Source of the DNA: CAVSNH01 sp963729275
GTDB lineage: Bacteria; Actinomycetota; Acidimicrobiia; Acidimicrobiales; RAAP-2
DNA length: 64,000 nucleotides
NCBI GenBank assembly: GCA_963729275.1
Contig: CAVSNH010000004.1
Span: forward strand, 558,001 to 622,000
Direction of reading: 5' to 3'
A program made the translations under genes and the position numbers. The notes beneath the pieces are model-generated. The model saw nothing but the letters and a program-made list of their open reading frames with translations, had not been told where the DNA came from and made no database searches. Shown piece after piece: positions 9,116-18,130 of the stretch; position 1 is the stretch's first letter, and each line of letters opens with the position of its first letter.

Positions 9116-10508
9116 GGCTCTTCGCGTTGAACTGGGGGGCGTGACGTAGGAAAAGGTCCACCAACGCGGCCAGAGGTCCCACCATCGTTGTGGTTGCTCT
9201 ACGACCACACGAGGAGGTCCTCTCCACGTTGGGACTGGACGGTTTCCGGGTGCTCTCAGTTGACCGGAAGCCCTCAAAGATGACGGTGACCGTCGGGACG
9301 ACGGCTGATGTCGCCGGGTGTGCGACGTGTGGCGTCCGAGCCGAGGCCCAGGATCGTCTTCGGGTCGACATCCGGGATCTGCCGTGCTTCGGACGCACGG
9401 TGCGCCTCGTGTGGTTGAAGCGCCGGTGGCGGTGTGTCGATTCGGACTGTCAGCGGCGAAGACCTGGACGGAGGACACCGAACACGTGGCCCCTCGGGCG
9501 GTGCTCACGCTGCGAGCAGGTGCTTAGGCCACACGCCACGTGGACGAGGTGGCCATGCCCGTGGCCGTTGTCGCCAAAGAGCTCTCGGTGTGCTGGTGGA
9601 CGGTCATGAGCGCGGCGACCCTCCACGGCACCCCGCTCGTCGACGGCCCGAAACGGGTCGGAAAGGTCAAGGCCTTGGGGATCGATGAGACCTCATTCCT
9701 CTCGGCCAAAGCCGATCGGGCCACCATCTACGCCACGTGGATGGTGGACCTCGAGCGCCGCAAGATCATCGACGTGGTGGAAGGGAACGAACCTTCTGAC
9801 CTGCGCCGATGGTGTGCCGACCAAGACTCGGCTTGGCTGTCTCGCATCCGGGTGGTGGCGACGGACTTGGCCGAGAGCTACCGGGCCGGCACTGCACCCC
9901 ACCTCGACCACGCCATCCGGGTGGGGGATCCCTTTCACGTGGTTCGGGTGCCAACCGCTGCGTGGACAAGGTGCGCCGTCGGGTCCAGAACGAGACCCTC
10001 GGCCATCGGGGCCGCAAGCACGATCCTCTCTATCGGATCCGGAAGTTCCTGTTGAAGGGCACCGAGCGGCTCGACCAACGAGGACACGATCGCCTGCTCC
10101 TCGGGTTGCGCATCGGCGATCCCCACGACGAGCTGCTCGGTGCCTGGCTGGCCAAGGAGTCAGTCCGTGACGTCTATCTCACCGACGATCCGAGGGAAGC
10201 CGCCGTCCTGCTCGAAAAGGCCATCACCGGATGCCGATCCGATGACGTCGTCGAGATCCGGTCCCTCGGCGACACCCTGCAGCAATGGAGAAAGGAGATC
10301 TTGAATCACCATCGGACCGGGGCGTCGATCGGTCCGACCGAAGGCCAGAACTTCTGTGTGAAGCAGGTCAAACGAGCTGGCCGCGGCTTCAAGTCCTTCG
10401 ACCACTACCGCCTCCGTGTGCTGCTGCACGCCGGCGGTATCACCTGGCCTCAGCGACCATCAGCACCCAGAATCAGAGCCCGTTCTCCCCAGTTGAACGC
10501 GTAGACCC
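9116..10508 (+). mobile_element. ISL3-family insertion sequence (1393 bp)
   Basis: Boundaries are defined by 22-bp terminal inverted repeats (9116-9137 and 10487-10508, 19 of 22 matching, core CGCGTT and AACTGGGG) flanked by the identical 8-bp repeat AGATAACC. Size, repeat and 8-bp duplication fit the ISL3 family. The single transposase gene inside is broken, so the element is non-autonomous. It inserted into an FkbM-methyltransferase gene or relic on the opposite strand. Confidence 0.9.
9190..10504 (+). pseudogene. ISL3-family transposase, inactivated
   Basis: The full transposase can be read only by joining frames. The N-terminal zinc-finger part is CATCGVRAEAQDRLRVDIRDL with WRCVDSDC. A frameshift near 9453 leads to TWTEDTEHVAPRAVLTLRAG, followed by a TAG stop at 9525-9527 where Glu is expected. 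The catalytic core then has GIDETSF (first Asp) and VVATDLAESYR (second Asp). A 1-bp loss near 9949 precedes VDKVRRRVQNETLGHRG and the GPTEGQNFCVKQVKRAGRGF segment with the last acidic residue. Two frameshifts plus one nonsense codon make it a pseudogene. Confidence 0.9.
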
Positions 10509-10516
10509 AGATAACC
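10509..10516. repeat. Target-site duplication, right copy
   Basis: AGATAACC directly after the right inverted repeat; pairs with 9108-9115. Confidence 0.9.
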
Positions 10517-10707
10517 GAAAGCACGGACCAGAATGGCCTGAGGCTCTCTACCCCACGATTCGCATGTATCCCAGCATTTGCAAAGTTCGGAATGTCGTCG
10601 CAGCAGACAGCGGTCATCGCCACTCTGTGCTTTTCTCGGAACCTCAATGCTGAATCAATGGGCGAAGTGTGTCTCGAACCCTCTAGAGATTTGCTTTGCT
10701 GACGGCC

Positions 10708-10872
10708 ATGACGGTGCGCGGCGGTAGGATCCTCGCCTCGGTCTCCTTGGCTTTACTCATCATTCTGGTCACTGTGCCCCCTCTTCTGCATATGTCGAAC
10801 GCGCTCGCTATCAACCGACAAGCACACCCAATCGAACGTCGCCGTCGCAATGAGATTTCCAGCCGGCCCTGA
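10708..10872 (+). CDS. Possible 54-residue single-span membrane peptide
   Basis: Small reading frame with a basic N-terminus (MTVRGGRI), one hydrophobic span (SVSLALLIILVTVPPLL) and a very basic tail (ERRRRNEISSRP). This is the layout of a signal anchor. No clear ribosome-binding site and no recognised family. It may be the truncated start of a lost membrane or secreted protein in this decayed zone. The rest of 10651-11125 shows no other convincing gene. Confidence 0.25.
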   Translation: MTVRGGRILASVSLALLIILVTVPPLLHMSNALAINRQAHPIERRRRNEISSRP

Positions 10873-11037
10873 CATTGGAGCGTTAAACACCAAAGCCCCG
10901 ATCCCGAAGAGCCTGTCATTGAGATTCGGCACTCTTGCGCTTACTTTTGTCTGAAACGCTCCACAAAATACGCGATGATATTCGACTCGGTGAGGCGCCG
11001 AAAACCGGTAACACAGGACCGCTCACGAGCGTTGATC

Positions 11038-11066
11038 GGAACCGTTCTGCTGATTGAACAGGTTCC
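11038..11066. terminator. Imperfect hairpin before the GT4 gene
   Basis: Arms GGAACC/GGTTCC with inner pairs GTTC/GAAC around an AT-rich loop, 60 bp upstream of the glycosyltransferase start. Could be a terminator for upstream reading or a regulatory palindrome. Confidence 0.25.
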
Positions 11067-11125
11067 GAACCCAGTTGCTAGCCTCGCTTTCGGAGCTTTT
11101 CTCGACGACGGAAAGGCCATGAGGA

Positions 11126-12193
11126 ATGCGCATCACGCTCTTTTTTCCTAGTTACACGCGAAGGCCTGACGGATCCCACCGTGTCCTTTTCGAATATGCC
11201 AATCGGCTGAGTGAGCGGGGCCATAGCGTGACACTCGTAACTCGAGGTAAGAGTCGACGGCAGCAGCTTGAGGTGACGAGAGCACGGATTCTGCGCCATG
11301 TGCGCGATTACAAGCTCTTTCCGTGGTTCAATTTGTCGCCTAAGGTTCAAGTTCGCTACGTATTCGACAAAGAGAAGTGGACCATACCTCGCACGGACGC
11401 TCTCGTCCTGATGGGCTGGCGTTCTGAGCGATACTTTTGGCAATTACGGGACCAGGCGAAGAAGGTTGTGCAGCTGGCGTGGGCATACGACTCCTGGTCC
11501 ATTGCCGATGCTGAACGCAGGCAAATTATCGAACAGAGCCTTACGAATGAATACCTCCCGATCATCGCTGGCTCTCAATTCGTTGCAGCGCTGCTAGCGC
11601 GAATGGGTCGCCATCCGGTCGCGATCGTCTGTCCTGGAGTGGATACAGGCGTTTTCCGCTCGCATCGCGAATCGACGGATCGCGGGTCGACCATCGGGAT
11701 GATCTTACGAATGGAGCGCGCTCAAAAGGGGTCGGCCGATGGTATTGCCGCACTGCACGAGCTGCGTGCCCGAGGTCATGTCTTCGAGGCATTGTCAGTA
11801 TGCAGCGATCGTCCGGGCGACCTACCTGGTTGGATTGGAACCAGGTTGGCAGCAGATGATGTAGCCATGGCCGAGTTCTATAACGATTGTGCTGTATTCC
11901 TGGTGCCCAGCTGGGCCGAAGGGTTTGGCCTGGTTGCTCTCGAAGCCATGGCGTGCGGTGCGGCCGTGGTGTCTACGGAGAACGGAGGTGTGACTGACTT
12001 CGCACGTTCCGGCGAGAACATTCTCCTCGCCCCGGTGGGTGACGTCGCGGCCATGGCCGATCAGCTCGAAGTACTCATCGCCAACGACACATTCAGGGAA
12101 CGGATTGCGGGCTTCGGACAGGCAACAGCGAGGGAGTTTTCGTGGGAGAAATCGACCGATGCGTTCGAGCGAGCGTTGACCAACACACCGTGA
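11126..12193 (+). CDS. Glycosyltransferase family 4 (GT-B)
   Basis: Cytoplasmic or peripheral sugar transferase of 355 residues, likely for a surface polysaccharide. The N-terminal domain starts with RITLFFPSYTRRPDGSHRVL and EYANRLSERGHSVTLVTRG. The nucleotide-sugar domain has MILRMERAQKG, the acidic-rich FLVPSWAEGFGLVALEAMA motif (E-x7-E) and VVSTENGGVTDF. The ATG at 11126 was chosen because it gives the standard MRITLFF start and is preceded by GAAAGG and GAGGA. Codon use and GC are less biased than in the flanking core genes. A broken paralogue lies at 8396-8985. Confidence 0.9.
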   Translation: MRITLFFPSYTRRPDGSHRVLFEYANRLSERGHSVTLVTRGKSRRQQLEVTRARILRHVRDYKLFPWFNLSPKVQVRYVFDKEKWTIPRTDALVLMGWRSERYFWQLRDQAKKVVQLAWAYDSWSIADAERRQIIEQSLTNEYLPIIAGSQFVAALLARMGRHPVAIVCPGVDTGVFRSHRESTDRGSTIGMILRMERAQKGSADGIAALHELRARGHVFEALSVCSDRPGDLPGWIGTRLAADDVAMAEFYNDCAVFLVPSWAEGFGLVALEAMACGAAVVSTENGGVTDFARSGENILLAPVGDVAAMADQLEVLIANDTFRERIAGFGQATAREFSWEKSTDAFERALTNTP

Positions 12194-12410
12194 GGAGCTC
12201 AGGGCGTCCGGCCCAACGTTTGCTTGGCGTAGACCTCGGGGCTCTCGGTCGACGCGTTGGAGCTGCCGGGGAGTGACGGAACATGAATTGCGCCTGATCG
12301 GGCGGGTGCCGTCTCCGGCGACTACAACATGCTGTTCGAGCTAGTGCCGTGACCGGCAACGTTCGGGGGGCGCGTCCACCACTCTGACCAGGCAATCGCG
12401 CAAAGTGGAG

Positions 12411-12843
12411 CATGGCTGGGCGCGTGCGGTTGCCGCTCTCGGCCGACATGCTCTATGGCCAGGTCAAGGCGAAGAAGGGTTGGACCGAGTTCCTCGCCTT
12501 CATTCACTACATCCGTAGCCTCTACCCGCCGAGCACCCGACTGGCCATTGTCCTCGACAACTCCAGCGCCACCCCTTCTCTCGACGAAGACCGACGACCA
12601 GGTCGGACTGACAGTGGGCCGAGGCCCACAACGTCGAGCTCGCCTACACGCCGAACTATGCCAGCTGGCTCAACCGGATCGAGGCCCAGTTCACCGCGGT
12701 GACGCTACTTCTGCCTCGATGGCACTGACCACGAGAGCCACGAAGCCCAGGCCATCATGATCCGCCGCTATATCATTTGGCGGAACCGCAATGCTCGGGG
12801 CGAAGCCCTATGTGAGCTGGTACAGCGCGCAAACGTTGCATGA
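12411..12843 (+). pseudogene. IS630-family transposase relic
   Basis: C-terminal two thirds of an IS630-type transposase scattered over frames: DMLYGQVKAKKGWTEFLAFI, YPPSTRLAIVLDN (second catalytic Asp), LSTKTDDQVG, WAEAHNVELAYTPNYASWLN followed by RIEAQF (final Glu), then YFCLDGTDHESHEAQA and IRRYIIWRNRNARG to a TGA at 12841-12843. Several frameshifts; the N-terminal HTH part is missing and no terminal repeats were identified. Confidence 0.85.
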
Positions 12844-12902
12844 CGCGGCACGAGGCGGCTGGGCCAGACTCCTTCGCGGTAGTCGAGCTGTGAAGCCCTC
12901 AT

Positions 12903-13865
12903 TCAGGAGACGTCTATCCCGAAGCGTTCACGGATAAGGGCATCTCCGGCCTTGTAGCGTTCTCTTAGGCGATCAACAAGTTCTTGAGTAACCAGGGGTG
13001 GTGATGGTACACCGGAAGAGAGCAAATGAAGTTGATGGATCACCTGCTGACGGGCATGCGGCTCGCGGGTATTTTCCAGATAGAGACGGAGGACATGGGC
13101 GGCATGGCCAGACAGGGACGGATTCACACTTGTTACTGGTTCGATTTCTTCCAAAATCCTCGCCTCCAGCGGGAGGCACTCAAGGAATGTGTCAACGATC
13201 GAAGTGCTGTACGGTATTACCCGGAGCAGTTCGGGTTCCAGGCTCTCTTGTATCTCCGTCAACTGGCGCGCATAGTCCAGTGTTGGGGCGATCTCGGAGA
13301 GATCTACGAATTCCTCGATTGAGGGAGGCACGGAGCACCCTGTCTCCTTGGGGGGGTTTTCTAGAGATTGTTTGTATAAGGACTCGACGAACTCTGGACG
13401 GCTTCGTAAGGTAACTATGACCTCGGTTGGAACAGCGGAGGTCAGCTGCCGAAATAGACGGAGCGGTGCAGCTTCGAATTGAGTCCAGTGCAGATAAAGG
13501 CCCTCAGCCGATAAAAGGACTGCCTGCGTATCAGTTCTTATCTCGGCAATGGACGCGTTGAGTCCCTCGGCCAACGCTATTGGGACTGGGCGTCGTAGGC
13601 AGGTGACAAGATATTGATGCCTCTTCTCGGATGAGACGTTCGATGGATAGAGAATCCCGTGATCTTTCAATAGCTCTCGGTTGGACCAGAGCGTGGCTTG
13701 GATCGACGAAGTTCCGGTCTTCGGCGTGCCGAAATGCAGGATCAATCGGCAATTGGCCAGCGCGATAACGAGGGGACGAGCAAGCCTTACAAGGTCATCA
13801 TCAGTAAACCTCTTGTTTCCGATACCAGGAGTTAGGCGTTGCACAGTGCGGTGCATCAAGCGCAT
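12903..13865 (-). CDS. Sulfotransferase-like protein
   Basis: 320 residues. LILHFGTPKTGTSSIQ (about 41-56) resembles the 5'-phosphosulfate-binding loop of PAPS-dependent sulfotransferases. A later segment, VPTEVIVTLRSRPEFVESLYKQ, resembles the 3'-phosphate site (R-x-P/S pattern). The rest is poorly conserved, as is common for bacterial carbohydrate sulfotransferases. It lies among glycosyltransferase and methyltransferase genes, so a surface glycan is the likely acceptor (inference). The ATG at 13865 gives a short basic N-terminus and no signal peptide. Confidence 0.75.
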   Translation of the reverse strand: MRLMHRTVQRLTPGIGNKRFTDDDLVRLARPLVIALANCRLILHFGTPKTGTSSIQATLWSNRELLKDHGILYPSNVSSEKRHQYLVTCLRRPVPIALAEGLNASIAEIRTDTQAVLLSAEGLYLHWTQFEAAPLRLFRQLTSAVPTEVIVTLRSRPEFVESLYKQSLENPPKETGCSVPPSIEEFVDLSEIAPTLDYARQLTEIQESLEPELLRVIPYSTSIVDTFLECLPLEARILEEIEPVTSVNPSLSGHAAHVLRLYLENTREPHARQQVIHQLHLLSSGVPSPPLVTQELVDRLRERYKAGDALIRERFGIDVS

Positions 13866-14320
13866 ACTGGCTTGAGTTTAGCGGTACTGAAGCTGGCGAT
13901 CAGCGAAGTCGGCAGCTGCTCGCTTGGGCAATGAGTGAGCCACGCACACGACTTGAGTTGACCCGTTTTCGTGGACACCTCATTTCAGAGAGCCCGGCCG
14001 AAGGAAAGCCCACGATGGGTCCGGTCGACCCCACGAATTATCTGGCCGAGTTCCGGCACCAAGCGCCCTACCTGGTCCGGACATAAGGATATTGACACGA
14101 ACCGGGCAACTCCCTGGGCCAGTTGTCCGGTCTGTCACCTGCGACACATGACCGCCTGCTCGTGGTGGGCAGCGAGCGGTGCCCGCGTCGTCGAGCTCGA
14201 TTACTCGAACAGTGAAACCGGTGGACCGCGGTCGTCAACGGGACCGTCGCTCTCGAGACGGGATGCTTCGGTGGCGAGATGCGAGATGCCAAATGGTGGT
14301 GCCGGCGTGTTGAGGAAGAA
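13866..14320. other. Gene-poor stretch between sulfotransferase and FkbM genes
   Basis: 455 bp with no convincing gene. A plus-strand frame (13971-14369) contains WAASGARVVELDYS, which recalls methyltransferase motif I, but there is no start context and the rest is not protein-like. It may be debris of a lost gene. Confidence 0.3.
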
Positions 14321-15337
14321 TCATTTCCCGTACGGGGGATTAATCAAGATATCGAGGTCTTCGGAGTAGGACCGGAAGAGACTGTCCTTCATCCTGTTGC
14401 GACTGATGTCATAACGACGTTCCTTGTCATCTTCGAGGAAAGAAGCCACGATCAGCCCGTCGCCGCTGAACGACTCGTGCACCGCATGGTCGACCAAAAT
14501 GTGGCCGCCTAACTTTTCGATGAGTGCTATGCATCTCTCGTGAGTGAGAGGGTCCTTTGAGATGCTGTAATGATGGGTCGATACGAACAGGAACCTCACG
14601 GACTTGCTCTGTATGGCCTCGACAGATCCTTCGATAGCATCCAACTCGGCGCCTTGGACGTCCATGTGCACTATGTCCACGTATTCCAAGCCGAACTCGC
14701 GCGCAATCCCATCTATGGACCGTATCGGGACGGTCACCTTCCCGGTAGGGAATATCATCAATCGGCCATCGTCGCTGCCGGCAGCAGCCTGAATGAATTG
14801 GATGTCCGCACAATGATTGGCCTCTGCATTGCGCATCCCCAGTTTGAGGCTTTCTGGGTTGGGCTCGCAGCAGTAATTCCTGCCTTGTGGAATGCACTTG
14901 TTGAACCAAATGGAATAGTAAGCCCAGTTAGAACCGAGTTCGATCATCGTTGCCCCAGGCTGTAGGAGCTTGAGAACCTCGTAGAATACTTTTTCTTCTT
15001 GGGGCTCGTGGTGTCCCTCTAGTTCCCGGATGATGGTCTCCGTCCACTTTCCGAAATAACCCCCCGATTCGACCAACAAGCCATTGTGCATGATCTGATA
15101 CTCTTTGCCGCCGAGTGACTGGACCTCTCCGGCATTTGGGACTTTCGGAATCGAGCCGCAATCCCGACAGGATATCGTCATTTTGACTCTATACTCGTTT
15201 GTCTTTTTCGTGCTTTTCCGATGCTCCAACAGCCGCGTGAGGGAATCGCGGGGACGAATTCTGTTCCGTATCCTCCTTAACATCGCCAGGGTACGTCTCG
15301 GCATTAACTTTCTAATCTTCGCTCGAATGCCACTCAT
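14321..15337 (-). CDS. FkbM family methyltransferase
   Basis: SAM-dependent O-methyltransferase of 338 residues, a family often acting on sugars or lipids of surface glycans. Motif I is MIELGSNWAYYS (131-142), with CEPNPESL after strand 2, AAAGSDDGRL, and the family signature VDIVHMDVQGAELDAIEG. A basic N-terminal extension of about 50 residues (RKLMPRRTLAMLRRIRNRIR) precedes the core and could bind membrane or nucleic acid. Lower GC than the core genes. The homologous N-terminal segment is also found in the disrupted relic at 8986-10647. Confidence 0.9.
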   Translation of the reverse strand: MSGIRAKIRKLMPRRTLAMLRRIRNRIRPRDSLTRLLEHRKSTKKTNEYRVKMTISCRDCGSIPKVPNAGEVQSLGGKEYQIMHNGLLVESGGYFGKWTETIIRELEGHHEPQEEKVFYEVLKLLQPGATMIELGSNWAYYSIWFNKCIPQGRNYCCEPNPESLKLGMRNAEANHCADIQFIQAAAGSDDGRLMIFPTGKVTVPIRSIDGIAREFGLEYVDIVHMDVQGAELDAIEGSVEAIQSKSVRFLFVSTHHYSISKDPLTHERCIALIEKLGGHILVDHAVHESFSGDGLIVASFLEDDKERRYDISRNRMKDSLFRSYSEDLDILINPPYGK

Positions 15338-15540
15338 AGCTGCTTCCCAATTCCCCTCGGATCCTGCGCGAAGTGCAGCGATCGGTCCGGCCCCAATGAG
15401 TGGTGCACGATGTGACGACCGCCCGCCCTCGCATCAACCCTTGAGCTGGTCCAAGCCGATCCAGCTCGCAACGACTGTACATCTCATTATCGGACTACGC
15501 ATTTGACAGAGAAGAGCCATCTCGCCGACGCGTGGGTGCG

Positions 15541-16356
15541 CTAGGTCGCATGACGCTCGACGAACAGGCACTGAGCGGCCCTACCGATGCGCCCTTCGAT
15601 GTCCCAGAGCGCCGACTCCGCCATCCCGATCCCCGGAGTCCCGAACCGGGTCCGCGCGTCGAGGCACACCCACTCACCGACTGGTGGTCGGTGGACGAAC
15701 ACGCTGAGATCCGGGTTGATGAAGAGGTGGGTCTGGAAGTCGAGCTCGGACGAGACGCCGTTGCCGAAGTCAGCAGCCGCCGCCACCCGTTGCCAGGGCG
15801 TCGGCTCCTCACCGCTGACCACGGGAACCCGCAAACGGATCCAGACGGTAGACGGACCCAGCTGCGCGAACGCCCCCCCGACGAACCGCATCTCGACACC
15901 GTCGCTGTGGAAGGCCCGTCCCCCGAGGACCGGAGAAAGGCCATCTCGTCCGGCCGAAGGGGGCGGGGGAGCAGGTTCCTCGGCCAGGCTCGTCCGGAGT
16001 TGCTGGTCGGCGCCCAGCGTGCGGATGCGAAGGACGCGGGCCCAGACCACGTCGCGGCCCTCGGCCTCGACGGAGGCGTCGACCAGCTGGACCCTGCGCC
16101 CGTCGCGCACCGTCTGGGTCCGGACGGTGAGTGGCGACAACGGCACCGGCCGAAGGAGCTCGAGGGTGAGTCTGGTCGCCTGGAGGTCCTCTCCCGGACG
16201 ATGGTGCTCGACGGTCCGGATGACGAGGGCGGCCACGGGACCGCCGTGCAAGGCGTCGGGCGACCATGGTCCCCGGGACAACTCGGTGGGGACGAACGTG
16301 CCGCCGTCGTCCACGAACAGGGACTCGGGCTCGGGGGTCTCATCCGTGGCTGGCAT
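15541..16356 (-). CDS. Thioesterase family protein (double hotdog, acyl-CoA thioesterase-like)
   Basis: 271 residues with a tandem hotdog layout. The first half has GPWSPDALHGGPVAALVIRT and LELLRPVPLSPLTV, the second has ADFGNGVSSELDFQTHLFINPDLSVFVHR and GEWVCLDART, matching TesB-like/4HBT_3 acyl-CoA thioesterases common in actinobacteria. Predicted to hydrolyse acyl-CoA in the cytoplasm; chain preference unknown. GC-rich and core-like, so it sits as an ancestral block inside the glycan island. Confidence 0.85.
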   Translation of the reverse strand: MPATDETPEPESLFVDDGGTFVPTELSRGPWSPDALHGGPVAALVIRTVEHHRPGEDLQATRLTLELLRPVPLSPLTVRTQTVRDGRRVQLVDASVEAEGRDVVWARVLRIRTLGADQQLRTSLAEEPAPPPPSAGRDGLSPVLGGRAFHSDGVEMRFVGGAFAQLGPSTVWIRLRVPVVSGEEPTPWQRVAAAADFGNGVSSELDFQTHLFINPDLSVFVHRPPVGEWVCLDARTRFGTPGIGMAESALWDIEGRIGRAAQCLFVERHAT

Positions 16357-16949
16357 CGGGCTGTCCTAGCTCAATCAGCTGTCATAGCCTCAATCATTCG
16401 TCTGACCCCCAGCTGACGGCGGGATCAACGGCGAGTCGGCGGCCGTGACAGATCTTGTCGATCTGATGGCATCTTGGGCGGAACGGACGGCGGTGTTTTC
16501 ACTGGGTTTCGGCTGTTACGCCCTGCATGAGTGCTTTCGGGCGGGGCGTACTGACCCAAGTCGTCAGGGGATTGCGGTCCCTAGTTTGACGCTGATGATG
16601 CCTGAGAACCTGCTCCTGCGGACCATGGTTCCCGAATAATCCGGGGCGGACCCCTCTATAGAGCAGCCTGAAACTGGTCACAACATCCAGAGACCTCGGG
16701 ACCAAGAAGACCTAGCTTCGCTACCGCTATGGCCGACTACATCGTCAACTTCTGACAACCCGAACCGACGAGACAGCTCGCTCGACGACCGCACGCCCGA
16801 TGAGTTCCAAACGTTAAGATTGGACGTCAACCCGGCCACAACGCTATTCCCGTGGACCAATAAGTCGGGTCCAGGTCAGGTGGCTCAATGAACGGCCGCC
16901 CCGTCCGCCCGTCGGCGCGCTTGTTATCACTAGGGGAAGAAGAGGGAAG
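16357..16949. other. Intergenic region without a supported gene
   Basis: 593 bp between the divergent thioesterase and sulfotransferase genes. A 64-codon frame from a GTG at 16445 (with FSLGFGCYALHECF) has no recognisable family and no ribosome-binding site. No tRNA or IS end seen. Confidence 0.3.
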
Positions 16950-17948
16950 ATGCGGTCCGACGCGCATCCGGTCGACTGGACAGCGCTTGAGAGGAGGGCG
17001 AAGGTAATGCTGAAAGGGTCTCGGCGTCGAGATGCGAGCTACACCAAGAGGGTGTCGGACACTCGGGCTCGTGTGATCGACGGTGCCCTCCGATTCGTCC
17101 CCGAGCCCAGGAGGCTGCTCCTCCGAGAGGCCCTCGACCGCATCCCGCCGGGCCGGTATCCCGTTGCGACCGAGCCGCCACCGGTGGCACCGGGTCGGGT
17201 GACAGGGCTTCCTGACTTCATCGGTGTCGGGGTGCAGAAGGCCGGGACATCCTGGTGGTATCGGCTCCTTAACGCACAACCGGCCATTCACACAGAACCT
17301 GGGGTGCGAAAGGAGCGACACTTCTTCGACCGCTTTTACGCGTCGACGCCGTCCGAGGCCGATGTCGAGACATACCTGAAATGGTTCCCGCGCCCCCCGG
17401 GGAAGCTCACCGGTGAGTGGACTCCGAGCTACATGCACCACTTCTGGGTACCACCGCTGCTCGGCCGAATCGCGCCAACTGCGAAACTCATTGTCATGTT
17501 GCGCAATCCCATCGAGCGGTATCAATCGGGTCTGACGTGGGAGGAGAACTTCGTCCCCCACTCTCTGTCACGCTTCTCGTACGCTGACGACGCCTTCGCG
17601 ATGGGCATGTACGGAGCGCAGCTCGCGCGGCTCCGTGCCGCGGTGAATCCATCGAATATCCTGATACTGCAGTTCGAGAAATGCCTCATCGAACCCTCCC
17701 ATGAGCTGCGTCGGACGCTGGAGTTTCTGGGAATAAACGACGCTCCGCGATTGCAGGTACGCCAGGTGAACGTGACCGTTGGACCAAAGGTGGAACTACC
17801 AGGGCATGTTCGCGAGGAGCTTGTCGCGCGCTATGAGCCCGACATTCGTGCTTTATTGACGATGGTTCCCGAGATCGATCTCGATCTTTGGCCAGACTGG
17901 TTTCCGGGTGATCGCCGAAGAGGCGGTTCGGGCTTCAGTGAGGTGTGA
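16950..17948 (+). CDS. Sulfotransferase domain protein
   Basis: PAPS-dependent sulfotransferase, 332 residues. The 5'-phosphosulfate loop is FIGVGVQKAGTSWWYRLL (about 90-107) and the 3'-phosphate site is VMLRNPIERYQSGL (about 181-194), both canonical. GVRKERHFFDRFY and the EWTPSYMHHFW segment match bacterial and heparan-type sulfotransferases. A purine-rich GGGGAAGAAGAGGGAAG upstream provides the ribosome-binding site for the ATG at 16950. The acceptor is probably a carbohydrate of the envelope; this is the second sulfotransferase-like gene of the island. Confidence 0.9.
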   Translation: MRSDAHPVDWTALERRAKVMLKGSRRRDASYTKRVSDTRARVIDGALRFVPEPRRLLLREALDRIPPGRYPVATEPPPVAPGRVTGLPDFIGVGVQKAGTSWWYRLLNAQPAIHTEPGVRKERHFFDRFYASTPSEADVETYLKWFPRPPGKLTGEWTPSYMHHFWVPPLLGRIAPTAKLIVMLRNPIERYQSGLTWEENFVPHSLSRFSYADDAFAMGMYGAQLARLRAAVNPSNILILQFEKCLIEPSHELRRTLEFLGINDAPRLQVRQVNVTVGPKVELPGHVREELVARYEPDIRALLTMVPEIDLDLWPDWFPGDRRRGGSGFSEV

Positions 17949-18130
17949 CGGTCCCCAGCAGCTGAGTATTTCGGCAAAGCGACGCAAAGGAGCTCGGCTC
18001 GAAATGCCTGCACTTCTCCGAGCAACGTCCACGCATCCTTCGGCACGATGAATGGGGGCCACCTGCGGGCGAAGCCCGCCTCCCTCGGCGCCCTGTTGGG
18101 CCCGCAACCGTGCTTGCTACCATCCGCCTC

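Larger units (their letters stand above)
8986..10647 (-). pseudogene. Relic of an FkbM-family methyltransferase, split by an ISL3 element
   Basis: Reading the minus strand across the insertion recovers an N-terminal FkbM segment. The part right of the element (10517-10647) gives AMTAVCCDDIPNFANAG, like MTISCRDCGSIPKVPNAG in the intact gene at 14321-15337. The part left of it (8997-9115) gives GYLGKW, then after a frameshift TIIRELCGQYVPQEERLL and GGSAMIE, matching YFGKWTETIIRELEGHHEPQEE and GATMIEL. Just after the motif-I start (MIE) the homology switches to glycosyltransferase, so this is a recombinant, decayed gene. Confidence 0.7.

Noticed and set aside
13971..14369. Plus-strand frame with WAASGARVVELDYS, resembling methyltransferase motif I
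   Set aside because: No ribosome-binding site, no further methyltransferase motifs and overlap with the FkbM gene; at most debris.
16445..16639. 64-codon frame starting GTG in the thioesterase/sulfotransferase gap
   Set aside because: No family, no Shine-Dalgarno, unusual composition; not supported as a gene.
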